Assembly: GCA_964019695.1 (NCBI GenBank)
Contig: OZ026514.1
Coordinates: 102,948,345-103,012,344, forward strand
Reading direction: 5' to 3'
DNA from: Loripinus fragilis
Lineage: Eukaryota; Mollusca; Bivalvia; Lucinida; Lucinidae
DNA: 64,000 bases
In this document: positions 44,068-55,137 of the stretch, piece by piece
Layout of the letters: each line of letters opens with the position of its first letter
Numbering within the stretch: position 1 is the stretch's first letter
Notes under the pieces: generated by a model
Told to the model about the DNA's origin: nothing
Database searches by the model: none
The model's input: only the letters and a program-made list of their open reading frames with translations
Program-made: the position numbers and the translations under genes

Positions 44068-45294
44068 CGCTGAAGCATGAGGACAGCTAGACGAGCTTTC
44101 GGGATGTCCTAGCTTAGCTTTATCTGTCATCCAACAAGTGGCACAGATATGCTGAGCCTGCCTCATTCTGCCTTTAACAACTACCATATGAGTACCTTTG
44201 TGAGAGCATTTATTTCTCTGAAACTGTGAGCAGAACCAAACTTTTTCCTCACTGTCATCCTTATCTTTTTTGTTATTTACAGACTCTTTCTTATGAGCTG
44301 AACTACTAGACCTTTGAACACGTAAATGCTTAGTCAGAATGGCCGATTCCAACTGTTGAGGGTCATCGGACCATGCCTTTTTGCCCAACTCGATCTGTCT
44401 TAACCATGCAGCGTAAAAGGATTTAAGACCCATAAACTCATATGTATTACTATAATAAATAATCTTTTTCAATAATGAAGTTCTGCCAAGTCTCTCAGAT
44501 CTGGGCAAACCCTCCGAAGAAATGATCTCAAGCTCCCCTGCAATAAACATCTTAAAATCCAACTCGTCATAAGTCATTTGCTTGTTTACGTATTCGTATT
44601 GCAGGTGAGCATGAGACCAACTCTGTGGAAACTTTACCCTATCCGAAGCTTTAGCATTGATACCAGACTTTTTACTCTTGGACTTTTTCTTATGTTTTTT
44701 AGCACTGGACACATCTGAATCAGAGCTATCTTGAGTACCTGAAGCAGATCCGGAACTGTCGCTGTCAACAGACCCAACAGAACCTAGACCTAACTTCGCT
44801 AACTCTTTCTGCACGACCACTCTCAAATTTGGATCCTTTCTAAGATTGTTTATGTCTAAATCACTGTCACCACTTTCAGCATCATGTTTTGATTTTAAAC
44901 TCGATTTGTCACCAATTAAACTGACATGCGAAGCATCCCCAACTGTTTTTTCCGTCATACCTCTTAGTTTTTTCACTGCCTGTCTCTTCTTCTGTACCTC
45001 CTGTCGCATATGAGCTAATTTCATCGATGTTTTCAATCGTTCTTCCTCCTCATGCAAAGCGGCCATTTCATCTTGTAGCTGTTGCCTTCCTACTTCCGGA
45101 TCTAACGACACTGAAGGCGGCGCATCATCAATTGTTCCTCCAAAACCTGCAGCCATCGCCCCACTCTGAGAATCTTGAGCCAACTCAAAACCTGTGTTCC
45201 CGCTATTCATTAGCTTGTAATCTATCCTCCTGCTCGCTCTTAACTCCCGATCTCCCTTCGGCTGTTCTGCAATTGATTTCTTGCTTGAACTCAT
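44065..45294 (-). CDS. Gag-like protein of the retroelement
   Basis: 409 residues from ATG. It probably forms the RNA-binding particle. Seen: charged coiled-coil-like stretch at ~75-120 (DEMAALHEEEERLKTSMK); acidic Ser/Asp-rich linker and Lys-rich tract at ~175-215 (KKHKKKSKSKK, possible nuclear signal); a central region (~225-320) with SWSHAHLQYEYV and SNTYEFMGLKSFYAAWLRQ; a C-terminal Cys/His cluster at ~350-405 (WFCSQFQRNKCSHKGTH, ICATCWMTDKAKLGH) that looks like a zinc-binding nucleic-acid module. It ends in UGA in frame with Pol. A TA-repeat (45328-45346) lies 35-50 bp upstream of the ATG. No similarity to a host gene was recognised. Confidence 0.8.
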   Translation of the reverse strand: MSSSKKSIAEQPKGDRELRASRRIDYKLMNSGNTGFELAQDSQSGAMAAGFGGTIDDAPPSVSLDPEVGRQQLQDEMAALHEEEERLKTSMKLAHMRQEVQKKRQAVKKLRGMTEKTVGDASHVSLIGDKSSLKSKHDAESGDSDLDINNLRKDPNLRVVVQKELAKLGLGSVGSVDSDSSGSASGTQDSSDSDVSSAKKHKKKSKSKKSGINAKASDRVKFPQSWSHAHLQYEYVNKQMTYDELDFKMFIAGELEIISSEGLPRSERLGRTSLLKKIIYYSNTYEFMGLKSFYAAWLRQIELGKKAWSDDPQQLESAILTKHLRVQRSSSSAHKKESVNNKKDKDDSEEKVWFCSQFQRNKCSHKGTHMVVVKGRMRQAQHICATCWMTDKAKLGHPESSSSCPHASA

Positions 45295-47017
45295 CTCTGG
45301 GTTCTTTTCTCACCAAAACTTGTATATATATATATATATCTATATTGTCGAATCTATCTTCAGAATAAATGTTCAGTTATGAACTAGCCACCGGTCACAG
45401 TCAAAACCGGACTCTTCACCAAACAAAGAAGACAAAGGAGTGAACTTCAAATATTTCAAATAAACTTGCAAGCCCCTGCTGTAAATTTCTAACTGTGCGG
45501 TCTGCCGCCTAAAATTTCTTTTTGTATGAGGCTTGCGCCAATCAGAAAGCTCCTTACATCGAGAAAATATATTGTGATAAAACCCAGCACTAATAAAGTG
45601 CACAAAACGGAACTAAGAAAACACGTCGCATAATTAAAGATTATAGATTTATAATTCTCCCATTTGGGTTCGAATATTGAAAACAACTATGTAATTCCAT
45701 ATCGATGTGCTAATTTAATCAACACTGGTGATTCAATTGTTGAATAAATGTTGACTTTAGCCTAAACTGTAAAATAATTTGAGGACGAAAAAAACAACAA
45801 CAAAAAAACGTCGTCCAGGCTGTTTTCAGGCTGTCCAGCCTGGACCCCCTTGACAAAAACTGGATCCACGAATGCTGTTAATGCGCATTTATGCACAAAA
45901 GTCACAGTAACTGCCCCCTTTTTCCGTATCTAGAGGTCCGTAGCTTCCTGTGAATCTCCATCTTACTTATGCTCCCCAGAATCTGCGCAGGCTCACCTGA
46001 GGCAATACAACAGGCAGAAAAATAACATGACATCGTGCAGTTTCGAATGAGCCTTCGCTGTTCGAGAGGAAAATGTTATTATGTTTTGGGGCCCAGATCT
46101 CTCCAATCATGTGCTCGCTTTTATTGGTTATTGTATAGCAGTGGGCATCATTGCGAGACTGCACTCATGAGCCGTTGGATCCTACTCGAGAATAAAGTGA
46201 ACATTATATTTTTTTAAGCGTCCAGTTTATGTCCACAATCAACTGTACAAGTGTCGTCTGCTGATAACCTTTGAAAACAGTTCAAACCTGACAAAATGTT
46301 CTTGCGGTAATGCATGCATGTGCAGTCTCGTATGGTGTGCATCAGCTGGCCTTTTAATTCTTGTGTTAAATTGAATTAAAATATCTAGAAATATGTTTTT
46401 TATGGCACCCTTTTATTCACTTCAAACAATAACGACAGACAAATTATTTCAACAAATGTTAATATTATCTGACGAAGTGTAAGTAGATACATTACAATTC
46501 CCATTTACATAAAAATATATAGCAAAGGAACTTAAAATCGGTGGAAAATATTGAAAATTCTATGGCTTTCCCTATCTAGACAATACATGGTTGACAGTCA
46601 GTATATCCCAAATCTATTTATAGCACCGGAAGTACGTCACGATAAAACCTCCTATAACAATTAACATATTGTCAAATACCCTACATTCGCCCGCTCCATA
46701 CGTCTGCCATGTTTGTTGTTTACTCTGTAATATTGCGAAATCTCGAGTGCATGTGACAGTTACCTGTAGGAATTTTTTTACGGAAGTGTAAACACTGCGA
46801 GGAAAAGTTGATCCTGTCAAAATGAGACACAAACAGTTAAGTACAGCATATTTAACTTTAGATAGCTTATTTTACTCACTTTAACTCATGTTCCAAAAAT
46901 GCCCCTTCATAATTCACATGATTTTTTTAAATTCCGAAGTTTGGGCAAAATTGAAGTGGGTCGTCTGCAATGTTGACATTTTATGAATGAAAGTCACATG
47001 CTAGCGTAACACAATTA
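45295..47017. other. 5-prime flank of the retroelement and spacer
   Basis: 45295-45780 probably includes the element 5-prime leader; AACACTGGTGATTCAATTG and AAATGTTGAC near 45720-45757 weakly resemble part of the 198-bp repeat at 38556-38952. Beyond that (to 47017), a GCGCAGGCTCACCTGAGGC hairpin-type fragment at 45986 and no gene. A 72-aa frame at 46614-46832 lacks motifs. Confidence 0.35.
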
Positions 47018-48514
47018 TTAGGCCACAAGGTTGGGTGGAAAATTCCACCCTGGTATTTACCTTTGGAATTTACCGGTATTTCCCGGCATGGCAAATAAGG
47101 CTAAAGTGGAAAATACTGGCAAATAATGGCAAATATAACTTTTTTGTCGCGAAATACTGGCAAATATGATTTTGAGCTGTAAAATGCAGCAGATATCCTT
47201 ATAGGAAGTTGACTTAAAATAGTATAATTTAACTAAATGAGGGAAAATGTAAATATTGAATATGAGGCTACATTATAAGCATAAAACCTTTGAATACATT
47301 AAAACATGTTAAAACAGCCCAAAATGAATCTTAGGCTGAAATTTTGAAATAATTTTTAACAATAAATAGTATCTTTAGCCCTTACCATGCTAAATATTTT
47401 ATGTACTACACAGTAACCTACATAGTTACACTTCTCCCAAAATTTATCCTGTTCAGCTTATTTTCAATTTGTGTAGAAAACAGTGTGGATCCTGTGGCCT
47501 CTGAAAGAAACCAGCTGATCAGGATCTAGTGTTTTCAAAAACAGATTCAACAGGACAAGGCGTCACCTTAGCGCAAAAAGTCAATAACTCCAAAATTTCA
47601 CAAAATCACTTTTTTGCATTTTTCAGTGCACAATGATGTTTTCCATATTGTATCAAAATATTGGTCCAAAATCAGATATGTAAATTAGGTAATTTGCATT
47701 AAATGCAAAATGGGTTAACTACATCTCCATAATAAATGAGCGCAAAAACTTGATAAGTGCACTTGTTGAGTTTTTGCACCAAAAAAATATGGTAGTTAAA
47801 ACAAAGTTTTTCGGTGCAAAAAGTCTATAAGTGCTTTTATTGAGTTTACACCAAGTCTGAAAACAAATGTTATGTATAGTTTTGGTGCTAAAATCAACTT
47901 ATGAGAATCTGCAATCTTTCATTAAAACCTTCATGAGCTATCAGACTTATATTTCAAATTTTACATTTCCACTGCACTGAAGTCTTTAATGAACCTTTAC
48001 ATTTGAGATGTCATTCATACTTCATGAACAGATCTATTTAAGCCACCCCACATACGTGTAATTTGGGGGACCAACATCAATGCCATCCAATAACATAGTT
48101 TGTTTACTGACGTTTGTGTGATGTTTAACACATATTACCATGACGCTAAGAGTGGGAATTCAGGATTTTGGCTATTCCGAAACCTCTATTATGTCTAATT
48201 TAATTCAAAATGTCCGGAAAACCAGCCAAATAAGGTGAAATTTTTAAATTGATACTTGACTGATAATATAAAATGTTTAAATATGCAAAAGAAAATTCAA
48301 TTTTTGGTCAGTTCATGGAATCATGAACATGGCGAGTGTCTTGCTGAACATAGTGGGTCTCTTGCAAAGCAAGTGAAGCCCTAAGACCAAAAATTGAATT
48401 TATTTCTTAAATAATCTGTTGGGAAATCATACTTAAAAGTAACTCATCTTTTGCAAGTATACCACAATCATGCAAGAAGCAGACTTTTTATTACTACCTT
48501 GCCTGGTGTTTAAC

Positions 48515-48710
48515 ACTGATAACACCCTTACCAACTTTAGTGAAGTATCTTGTGATGTGCGAGGTCTACACTGATGTAGTTATTTTACTTATACCATGTT
48601 TGTCCACCTGTACATAAGATAACCCACTTACTATAAGGATGCGTGGATTTTCTCCACATACATACAGACAAGCCATGGTATAACTATTACTTAGTCAACA
48701 TCATTTTAGC
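48515..48710 (+). repeat. Repeat shared with 52562-52735
   Basis: CCCTTACCAACTTTAG, CTACACTGATGTAG, CACCTGTAC and CCATGGTAT occur in the same order in both copies. Confidence 0.7.
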
Positions 48711-48732
48711 CTCAATTTGATGAAAGTAAGTA

Positions 48733-48966
48733 AGGGTGCAAAGATCAGGAATCGATACACTCAAGTACCACACCTGACCCAGGATACCAATGGGAAAGTG
48801 ACAAACTCACAGCAGACACCACAAACGAGAGCCAATAGGTCAGCCCTTTCCCAGCAGGTGACCACAAAGCACATATAAACAGACGCGCACAAAGATAAAG
48901 CAAACACAAGACAGAACAAAAACATAAAGGATCCACAAAAGAAGTACCGCCTTGGAACGGTCATTG
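48733..48966 (+). repeat. Repeat R3 copy
   Basis: AAAGATCAGGAATCGATACA, GGTCAGCCCTTTCCCAGCAG and CCGCCTTGGAACGGTCA match R3 at 36085-36400 and the inverse at 33213-33691. Open frames on the minus strand here are not genes. Confidence 0.75.
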
Positions 48967-51147
48967 GAGAAAAGCTGGCATTTAAGAAACTACATGTCAT
49001 GAAATGGTAATTGATCTATGAAAATGAATAAGTTGTATGAATTAGTTTTTTCTTTTGCACTTTTTCATTTATTCTAAATAAGATTTTCACATTGATGCTG
49101 AAAGAATGAAAATTAGAAGGCGAAAAATGTCTAGAAATATCTTTGTTAATGTTTTCAAAAGTGTGAGTTTGCGGCATTTTATGGCATGTAAATTATTTCA
49201 TAGGAAATATTTGTCGATTTATATAGATCAGTATTAAACCACCATTGTTTTTGAACATGACACAACAAACAGCAAAAAATGTGTGGTGCTTTTTAAATTT
49301 GCAGCTTTTGAGGCGCAGAAATATACACATTATCTTCACTCCGAACACCTCAGCCAATTCTATGAATCAAACCTTGGATTTAAAATTTCAGGATCACATG
49401 ACAACCACATGATTATGATGTCATAGAAAACCATGACAATACAATTTAACAGAACATAATATATATAACATGACAAAATAATATATCAGTTAAAATGTAG
49501 CAAAAATAACAGCTACATCATGCCATTAATAACATTGAAGAAAAGAAAATGCCACAGCAATATGTTACGGAAAAATGCAAAATTTATTTTCTATTAGACA
49601 ACTCTTGGGGTCACCAGAATAATCAATTTTAATCAGGTTAACATCAACCATTCAAAATGCTGCGTTTTCGTACATAATACTAGGGCTGAGGGAGTTCCAA
49701 TTGACATAATTTCATCATCAACCAAGAAAAAATGTCCAAAAATTGTGGATCAGGAGATTTTTTTTCATTCTGACTTGAGTTTTCTAGAAAGATCACTGCA
49801 ACAGATAATGAAGGTCTAAATTTTTTATTACCTGCCTTGCCCGCATGGATTCCATATTAAAATCAAAAGGTTAACTGAGCTTAGCTGACTGAAAACAAGG
49901 TACTCCAGCAAATATGGAAAAAAAAACAAAATAATGTTTTATATAATTTTTTCAATTTCTCACATTACTCATTTCAAACCGGTCTTCTTTCACCTTATTT
50001 TTTATCAAGATATTTCTTGTTATTTGTTAACTTATATTACTGATTCGAACTTTAGGACTGAGTTGGCCTAGATATCATAGCTATATATGAAATTTTACGA
50101 AAAATTGACAAATCTAAAGCAAATACCATATGGGCCATAATGTGAGAAAATGATTCCCTAAGAAAAAAAATTCACTATCATAGAAACAGAAAAGTTTGAT
50201 TTTATAGAATAATGCTACTAATTTTTAATAGTTTTTGTTTGACTGGATTATTCAAATCTTGAAGTGAGATATGACACATTTACCCATTTGGGGTTATTGT
50301 CATGAAAGATGTTGCCAAAGTTGTGTATTCCATTTTGACACGTTAATATTGCTCAGAAAACTTTTCAATTGCCTGAAATAGGTTAACCATTGGAAAAAAT
50401 ATTGCTCAATGAAAAAGCAGCATATCAACCTTACATCCAATCTGCAGAAAATATTTGATCTTTTCTCATGGTTTTGGGTTTGCTATAGTTACAACAAAGT
50501 GATACACATAGGAATTTAAAGCATAAAGTTGGTTAAAAAGTGCATATAACTCCCAAAAATGAACTCTTTTTAAAATAATTTGGAACTTGTTGGTTTGTTA
50601 GTTTGGTGATCAAATGTTTAAAGTATACAAATGCAGTGTTATTTTGCATACTTGATTTTCATGATGTTTTGTTGAGTTCACAGTTGAGGTTTATATAATT
50701 TTGATCCAAATCAGAACTTTGACTGAAAACTATGATCAATTTCTGCATAAAAACACTTTGATTAAAATCTATGATCATATGCTGCATCAAAGCACTTTTG
50801 TAGTTCATTTGCATCAAAGTATCTAAGTCAATATGCTACATAAAAGCGCAATTACCAAGTTTTTGCGCCAAAAATTTTCAGCGCAAAAATGGGTTAAGTG
50901 CACTTATTGAGTTTTTGCACCAAAATTTTCAGTTGTCAATTTCCAATAAGTGCATATTTTCTTTAATTTCATTATTATCATAAAATTGGAGTTTGGAGTT
51001 TTTCTTCACATGAAATCTAACAGAAAATGCATTTGAAAACATTTTATAGCAATACCATGAGAGGAAAGTGAAAGAAGATAAAATGTTTTTTGTCTCTCCT
51101 GAAAAGTTTGTAAAATGGAGTTATTGACTTTTTGCGCTAAGGTGACG

Positions 51148-52018
51148 AAGGGTTAATTCTGGGTTCAGCAGGACAAGGGTAAAATAAATTCTAATTTGAC
51201 CTTTAAATGGGGAGAAAATTTAACGGTGTATCTGGAAATTGTTTGACACCTGTGCCTGTCATAAATTGTTAAAACAACACATCTCCAGCAAACCTTATTC
51301 AGGCTTATTACAACGGTTTTCCCTTCAGATGCAACAACCGCCAGCCTTCAGTAACAAATCTGAAACAGTTACATCGTCAAAGTTTGACAAGGCGGTTACT
51401 TTTCAAAGTAAAATGGGAAGGTTTAAGCTCCGCCCATTAGCAATGTGACGCGACAAAGGCTAGCCACTGAAGTAATCTATAGAATAGACCCGTGTCATGT
51501 AAAATGTACCTAATAAACATGTAAAGTTCCCCAGTAAAGTTCATCCTCCGTCTTCTTGGTCATATTAAAATACCCGACATCTTCACTTGTTGTTTTTGAT
51601 GTTCATGTGTGAAGTCTCTGATTAGTAAAATAAAGATCTGGATCAGTAACATCAGTGTGCGCATTTCGTGTGAAGGGGATAAGGTACATTTTACAATCTG
51701 TTATTTCTCGTGTCAAATGTTTGCTTACATAAAATGTATGTTGTGTACCGGGATTAATTTTCTTTGAGATGCGTAAAAAAGGCTTTGGGCCAACATTTCA
51801 CTTTGAATAATCGAAGATTTCGAGTTATCAACGTCAGAACAATAGAGGTCGGTGAAAATTCCGGACCGACTGCCGCCTTGGAAGTTTTGAGTGTCTTCGT
51901 GTAAGTTGACATTTGAACTTCAATATAGAGTCACTGTTTGAGTCAATGAAGTTTGACGGTAGTTGCTGCCATTTTCATAATTCGAGCCCCTTCCGTCATT
52001 TTGTGACATAGTGGCTTG
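51148..52018. other. Outer-element interior, no gene supported
   Basis: Base composition becomes less AT-rich after about 51800. A 69-aa frame at 51239-51448 has no motif. Confidence 0.3.
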
Positions 52019-52237
52019 ATGCGCAAGATCAAAGAATCAGCCCACGAGCTGTTATTGACAACCCTGTCCAAGAAGTCTGCGGCCACGCAAGACCCAAACC
52101 ATGCAGCCCAGTCTCCGGAACCAGGCCCAGAGGCTGTAAACCCTCTATCGCACTTAACCCAGCTGAACACGAAATTACAAACGCTGCAAGAAGAAAAAAC
52201 AAAGGCACAGACGAGACTGCACGGAAGCGCATGCTGA
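52019..52237 (+). CDS. Small unrecognised frame, possible captured exon
   Basis: ATG at 52019 opens 72 residues, clearly GC-richer than its surroundings: an Arg/Lys start (MRKIKESAHELL), a Pro/Glu linker (SPEPGPEAVNP) and a short heptad-like end (LTQLNTKLQTLQEEK). I do not recognise it. It lies inside the hAT-like element, so it could be a captured host exon, a short gene, or chance. No clear donor site follows; the frame ends in TGA. Confidence 0.2.
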   Translation: MRKIKESAHELLLTTLSKKSAATQDPNHAAQSPEPGPEAVNPLSHLTQLNTKLQTLQEEKTKAQTRLHGSAC

Positions 52238-52275
52238 TCTGAGCCTAAGCTGTTCACGCCCAACAGGTTGCTAAA

Positions 52276-52480
52276 TGGGAGTGCAGTGGCTCAGTGGTAG
52301 AGTGCTTGACTCGAGACCGAAGGGCCGCGGGTTCGGGCCTCGTCGGGGTCCCTGCGTTGTATCCTTGAGCAAGACACATTAATCCTAGCTTAGTACTGGT
52401 TCAACTCAGGAAGACCCGTCCCTTTATAACTGAAAGATTGTTAATGGGATGTAAAGAATCAAATAAAACAAAAACAGGTT
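52276..52480 (+). repeat. tRNA-derived SINE with A and B boxes
   Basis: TGGCTCAGTGGTAGAGTGC (A box, 52287) and GCGGGTTCGGGCCTCG (B box, about 52327) are spaced as in a tRNA. The body GTATCCTTGAGCAAGACACA, TGGTTCAACTCAGGAAGAC and AATGGGATGTAAAGAATC is shared with 62755-62928. An A-rich tail ends it. The CTTGAGCAAGACAC core resembles the conserved central domains of metazoan SINEs; exact family not assigned. Confidence 0.75.
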
Positions 52481-52561
52481 GCAAAATATTCAAAGTAAGT
52501 TTACGCATGCACATATCCCAGGAGATTTGCAGTTTTGGCGGGAGTCACGGTCCGCAGTTTA

Positions 52562-52735
52562 CATTTTTAAACCACCCTTACCAACTTTAGCACAAAATAT
52601 CTGGTGATATGCAGTATCTACACTGATGTAGGCGGTCACCTGTACGGAAGATAATCCACTCGCTAAAGCCCGTGGAATATCTCCATGTACAGGCGGACAA
52701 CCCATGGTATCACTATAACCTAACATTATTTTATA
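52562..52735 (+). repeat. Second copy of the 48515-48710 repeat
   Basis: CACCCTTACCAACTTTAGC through CAACCCATGGTATCACTATAA aligns with the first copy. Confidence 0.7.
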
Positions 52736-53669
52736 AGTTTATTTTCTATCTTCATGGAGAAGAGCAGCTATATTCTTAATTGAGATTCGTTGCGAGAATA
52801 TCTCCAGATTATGCTGAAACCAACATGACCAGCTACAGAGACTATCTGGAATGTTGGGTTAATAATTGTGTCAAATTTAACTTGCTATTGCTGACGACAA
52901 AGCTAGCACAATAGCCCCATGCTGACATTGTTTGTGATGTTCAGATAATATGGCGTGTTTTGATATTGCTCAATGAAACTTTTCTTTACACATATCCATG
53001 CACTGAAAAAAATTGTGGGAGATTTTTGTTAGTAACCGTATACACAAATGACTCCTTTTAATGCTCATCTGACGAATTCAGCGCGGCTAAGAGGCTTAGT
53101 CTTTGTCTTCAAGAAGCGAATGCACTGGTGAGACTGCGCCTTCGGTGCTCGGAAATGCGATAAGTACAAAATTTCATGTGCTGCCAGATACCGGTCAATT
53201 CTCGGCTGTATGATGCACTCACGGATCCAGGGGGGGTGGCGTTTACCAAACATACATGTATTTCAGACAAGTCATTTTTGAATATGATGTGGGTACCTCC
53301 TCACATCCAGAAAGGGGGTGGTCAGAGAGGGTCCAACTCTGGCAACTTATTTAGTTGATGAGAGGAGAGAGGATCCAAATACCACTTCAAGTGGGTCATC
53401 ATCGGCCCGTCAGTGAAATGCCATTTAGGAATACCAATAGAGTGTTAAACAGTCTGATTCCTGATCAGTCCCAAAAATATGTTATCAGCAGATGACACTA
53501 AGAGGCAATGAACATGTGCATTACGGGTAAAAGCAAATACATGTCGAGCAAATAACCCTATTTGTAGACCATGTCCCCTTTGCAGGGAAAGTCACCCCTT
53601 GTGCAGGTTAAATTATGCAACGGTAATTAAGATATGGTTATTTGTATGCTTTCATCCTGCAACCCGGAG
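52736..53669. other. No gene supported
   Basis: Short repeat debris (TGAGACTGCGCCTTCGG; GTGAAATGCCATTTAGG). Frames up to 62 aa lack motifs. Confidence 0.3.
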
Positions 53670-53895
53670 TGTACAAAGTACACCTGCCGATACTGCTCAC
53701 GAGGGCACATTTTGCAGACCCAGATGAAATGCCGCATACTGTGTCATTTCATCAGTGTCTGCAAAATATATCTACAATATTTTTTGCTCACGAGGGCATG
53801 AGGCTATAAGCCACATCAACGGTTACTTTTGCAAACAGTAAAGACCCAGATGAAATGCCGCATAATGTGTCATTTCATCAGTGTCAGCAAAACTC
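53670..53895. repeat. Two GATGAAATGCCGCATA hairpins in tandem
   Basis: CAGATGAAATGCCGCATA pairs with TGTGTCATTTCATCAGTG at about 53721-53758, and again at 53850-53886. GCTCACGAGGGCA precedes both. A diverged half lies near 63213. Confidence 0.7.
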
Positions 53896-54597
53896 GATCT
53901 CAATATAAAGGAATACAAGATATTTTTTGAAATTATAACCTGTGACCCCTCAATATATAAAATGGACCATCCTCCAGATATTTTGATCAAAATAAACATT
54001 TTTGGCGATCATTAGCATAACAAGATCTCCATAACATTGTTTTAACGTCTTGGGTAGTCAAAAGTCGCAAAGCTTGTCAAGATTGTTTTTAGTTTTTTTC
54101 CCATGCAAACCTTTGTTGTGTATTGGGACGTTTTATACATGTACACATGATTTCTTGGAACAAACAACAAAGATACGGATTTTAAAAAATGGTTGTGTTT
54201 GACAAAACAGGTCTATCCCATAAATGTTTTGTCAAAGTTTTTCAGACCACTTTCGACGCGTCAACTTGAACACGCCCTCCAGGTGGCTGCATTAAATTTC
54301 TTTGGTCAGCAATCGAGACACAGTAATCATGAGTAATGTCACTAATGTGGGTTGGACTTCGATATATTAATGGGCATCTTTTATTGATTTAAATAACTAT
54401 TTCCGGGACCAAAGCGGTCAGATTTCATGCCGATTATTTGAAGTGACAGATAAGAGAAACGGTTATAACCGGTTTGAAAGGCTCTTTATTTGCATTTGTA
54501 GCGACCGTTAGGAAATTTCCGCTAAGCGTGAAAGTTGCACCTGAAGGGAAAATTCTTGTATATAGCCAGTGGCAAGGATGAACAATAGGATGTCATG
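53896..54597. other. No gene supported
   Basis: Nothing recognised. Confidence 0.3.
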
Positions 54598-54810
54598 ATT
54601 GACTTCATATTTTAACTTAAGACTATTAAAGTCCAGGTGACCACAATTAGGGGTGTCTTTAATTGAGTTAGTACAGATAAGGGTCACTCATCCATATACC
54701 CAACCTTAACTTCATATTTTAACATAAGACAATTAAAGTCCAGGTTATCACAAACAGGGGTGTCTTTAATTGATTTATACTACAGATAAGTGTCACACAC
54801 CCATTCTTAT
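54598..54810 (+). repeat. ~108-bp direct repeat, two units
   Basis: TTCATATTTTAACNTAAGAC, AATTAAAGTCCAGGT, GGGGTGTCTTTAATTGA and CAGATAAGNGTCAC recur in order at 54602 and 54710. Confidence 0.75.
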
Positions 54811-55137
54811 CTGTAGCTATGTACAAGGCAATTGATTAGTATTTTGGCGGAACGACACAGGTTTTTTTCTTCTTCTGAAATTGACTTATTAGATTTAAAA
54901 GTTTAAAGAATTAGACTTATACCTTAAACTAAGATATTTTAGCTGATAGCCTGATAAACTAGTAGCAATGAAAAATTAAGCCAAATAACCTCTACTATTG
55001 AAAATACCAATCAAAATGTGGAGGGTTGTAAATCATATTTGCCAGTATTTTCCATTATTTGCCAGTATTTCCCGGTAAATGCCACTGGCATGGCAAATAT
55101 GCTTATTTGCAGGCATTTTGCCAACCTTGTTAGGCCA

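Larger units (their letters stand above)
40404..45294 (-). mobile_element. Ngaro/DIRS-type tyrosine-recombinase retrotransposon (coding core)
   Basis: Four open frames in order on the minus strand: Gag (45294-44065), RT-RNase H (44052-42151), tyrosine recombinase (42161-41163), SGNH hydrolase (40991-40404). This set, with no aspartic protease or DDE integrase, is the hallmark of YR retroelements; SGNH frames are known from a subset of Ngaro elements, and no DIRS-type methyltransferase is seen. All frames are undamaged over their length, suggesting a young copy. Element ends (split direct repeats A1-B1-A2-B2 in Ngaro, inverted in DIRS) could not be located by eye; flanks are 38556-40403 and 45295-45780. 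The Ngaro assignment over DIRS is inference. Confidence 0.85.
47561..51147. mobile_element. 3.6-kb TIR element with 4-bp target duplication, nested
   Basis: A 32-bp perfect inverted repeat begins CGTCACCTTAGCGCAAAAAG at 47561 and ends at 51147 in reverse. AAGG flanks both sides (47557-47560, 51148-51151). Subterminal words GAGTTTTTGCACCAAAA and AAGTGCACTTNTTGAG recur near both ends (47735-47840, 50840-50950). Very AT-rich, no ORF beyond repeat read-through. Contains R3 (48733-48966) and a 48515-48710 repeat. Four-bp duplication fits Sola or Chapaev-like groups, but superfamily is unresolved. Confidence 0.75.
47026..55129. mobile_element. hAT-like 8.1-kb element with 8-bp target duplication
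   Basis: The identical octamer TTAGGCCA flanks both sides (47018-47025 and 55130-55137). Element ends are CAAGGTTGG and CCAACCTTG, inside which both sides carry GGCAAATA-rich subterminal repeats (ACTGGCAAATAATGG at 47125 and, inverted, 55040). An 8-bp duplication and CARGG-type ends are hAT hallmarks. No transposase frame exists in 8.1 kb, so the copy is non-autonomous. Contents include a nested TIR element, a SINE, and other repeats. Confidence 0.7.

Noticed and set aside
45328..45346. TATA box for the retroelement
   Set aside because: It is a TA microsatellite 35-50 bp before the Gag ATG, too close to serve a leader-bearing transcript; not separable from chance.
48745..49000. Cys-rich membrane-like frames on the minus strand
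   Set aside because: They lie inside repeat R3, and the same frames are broken in the other copies.
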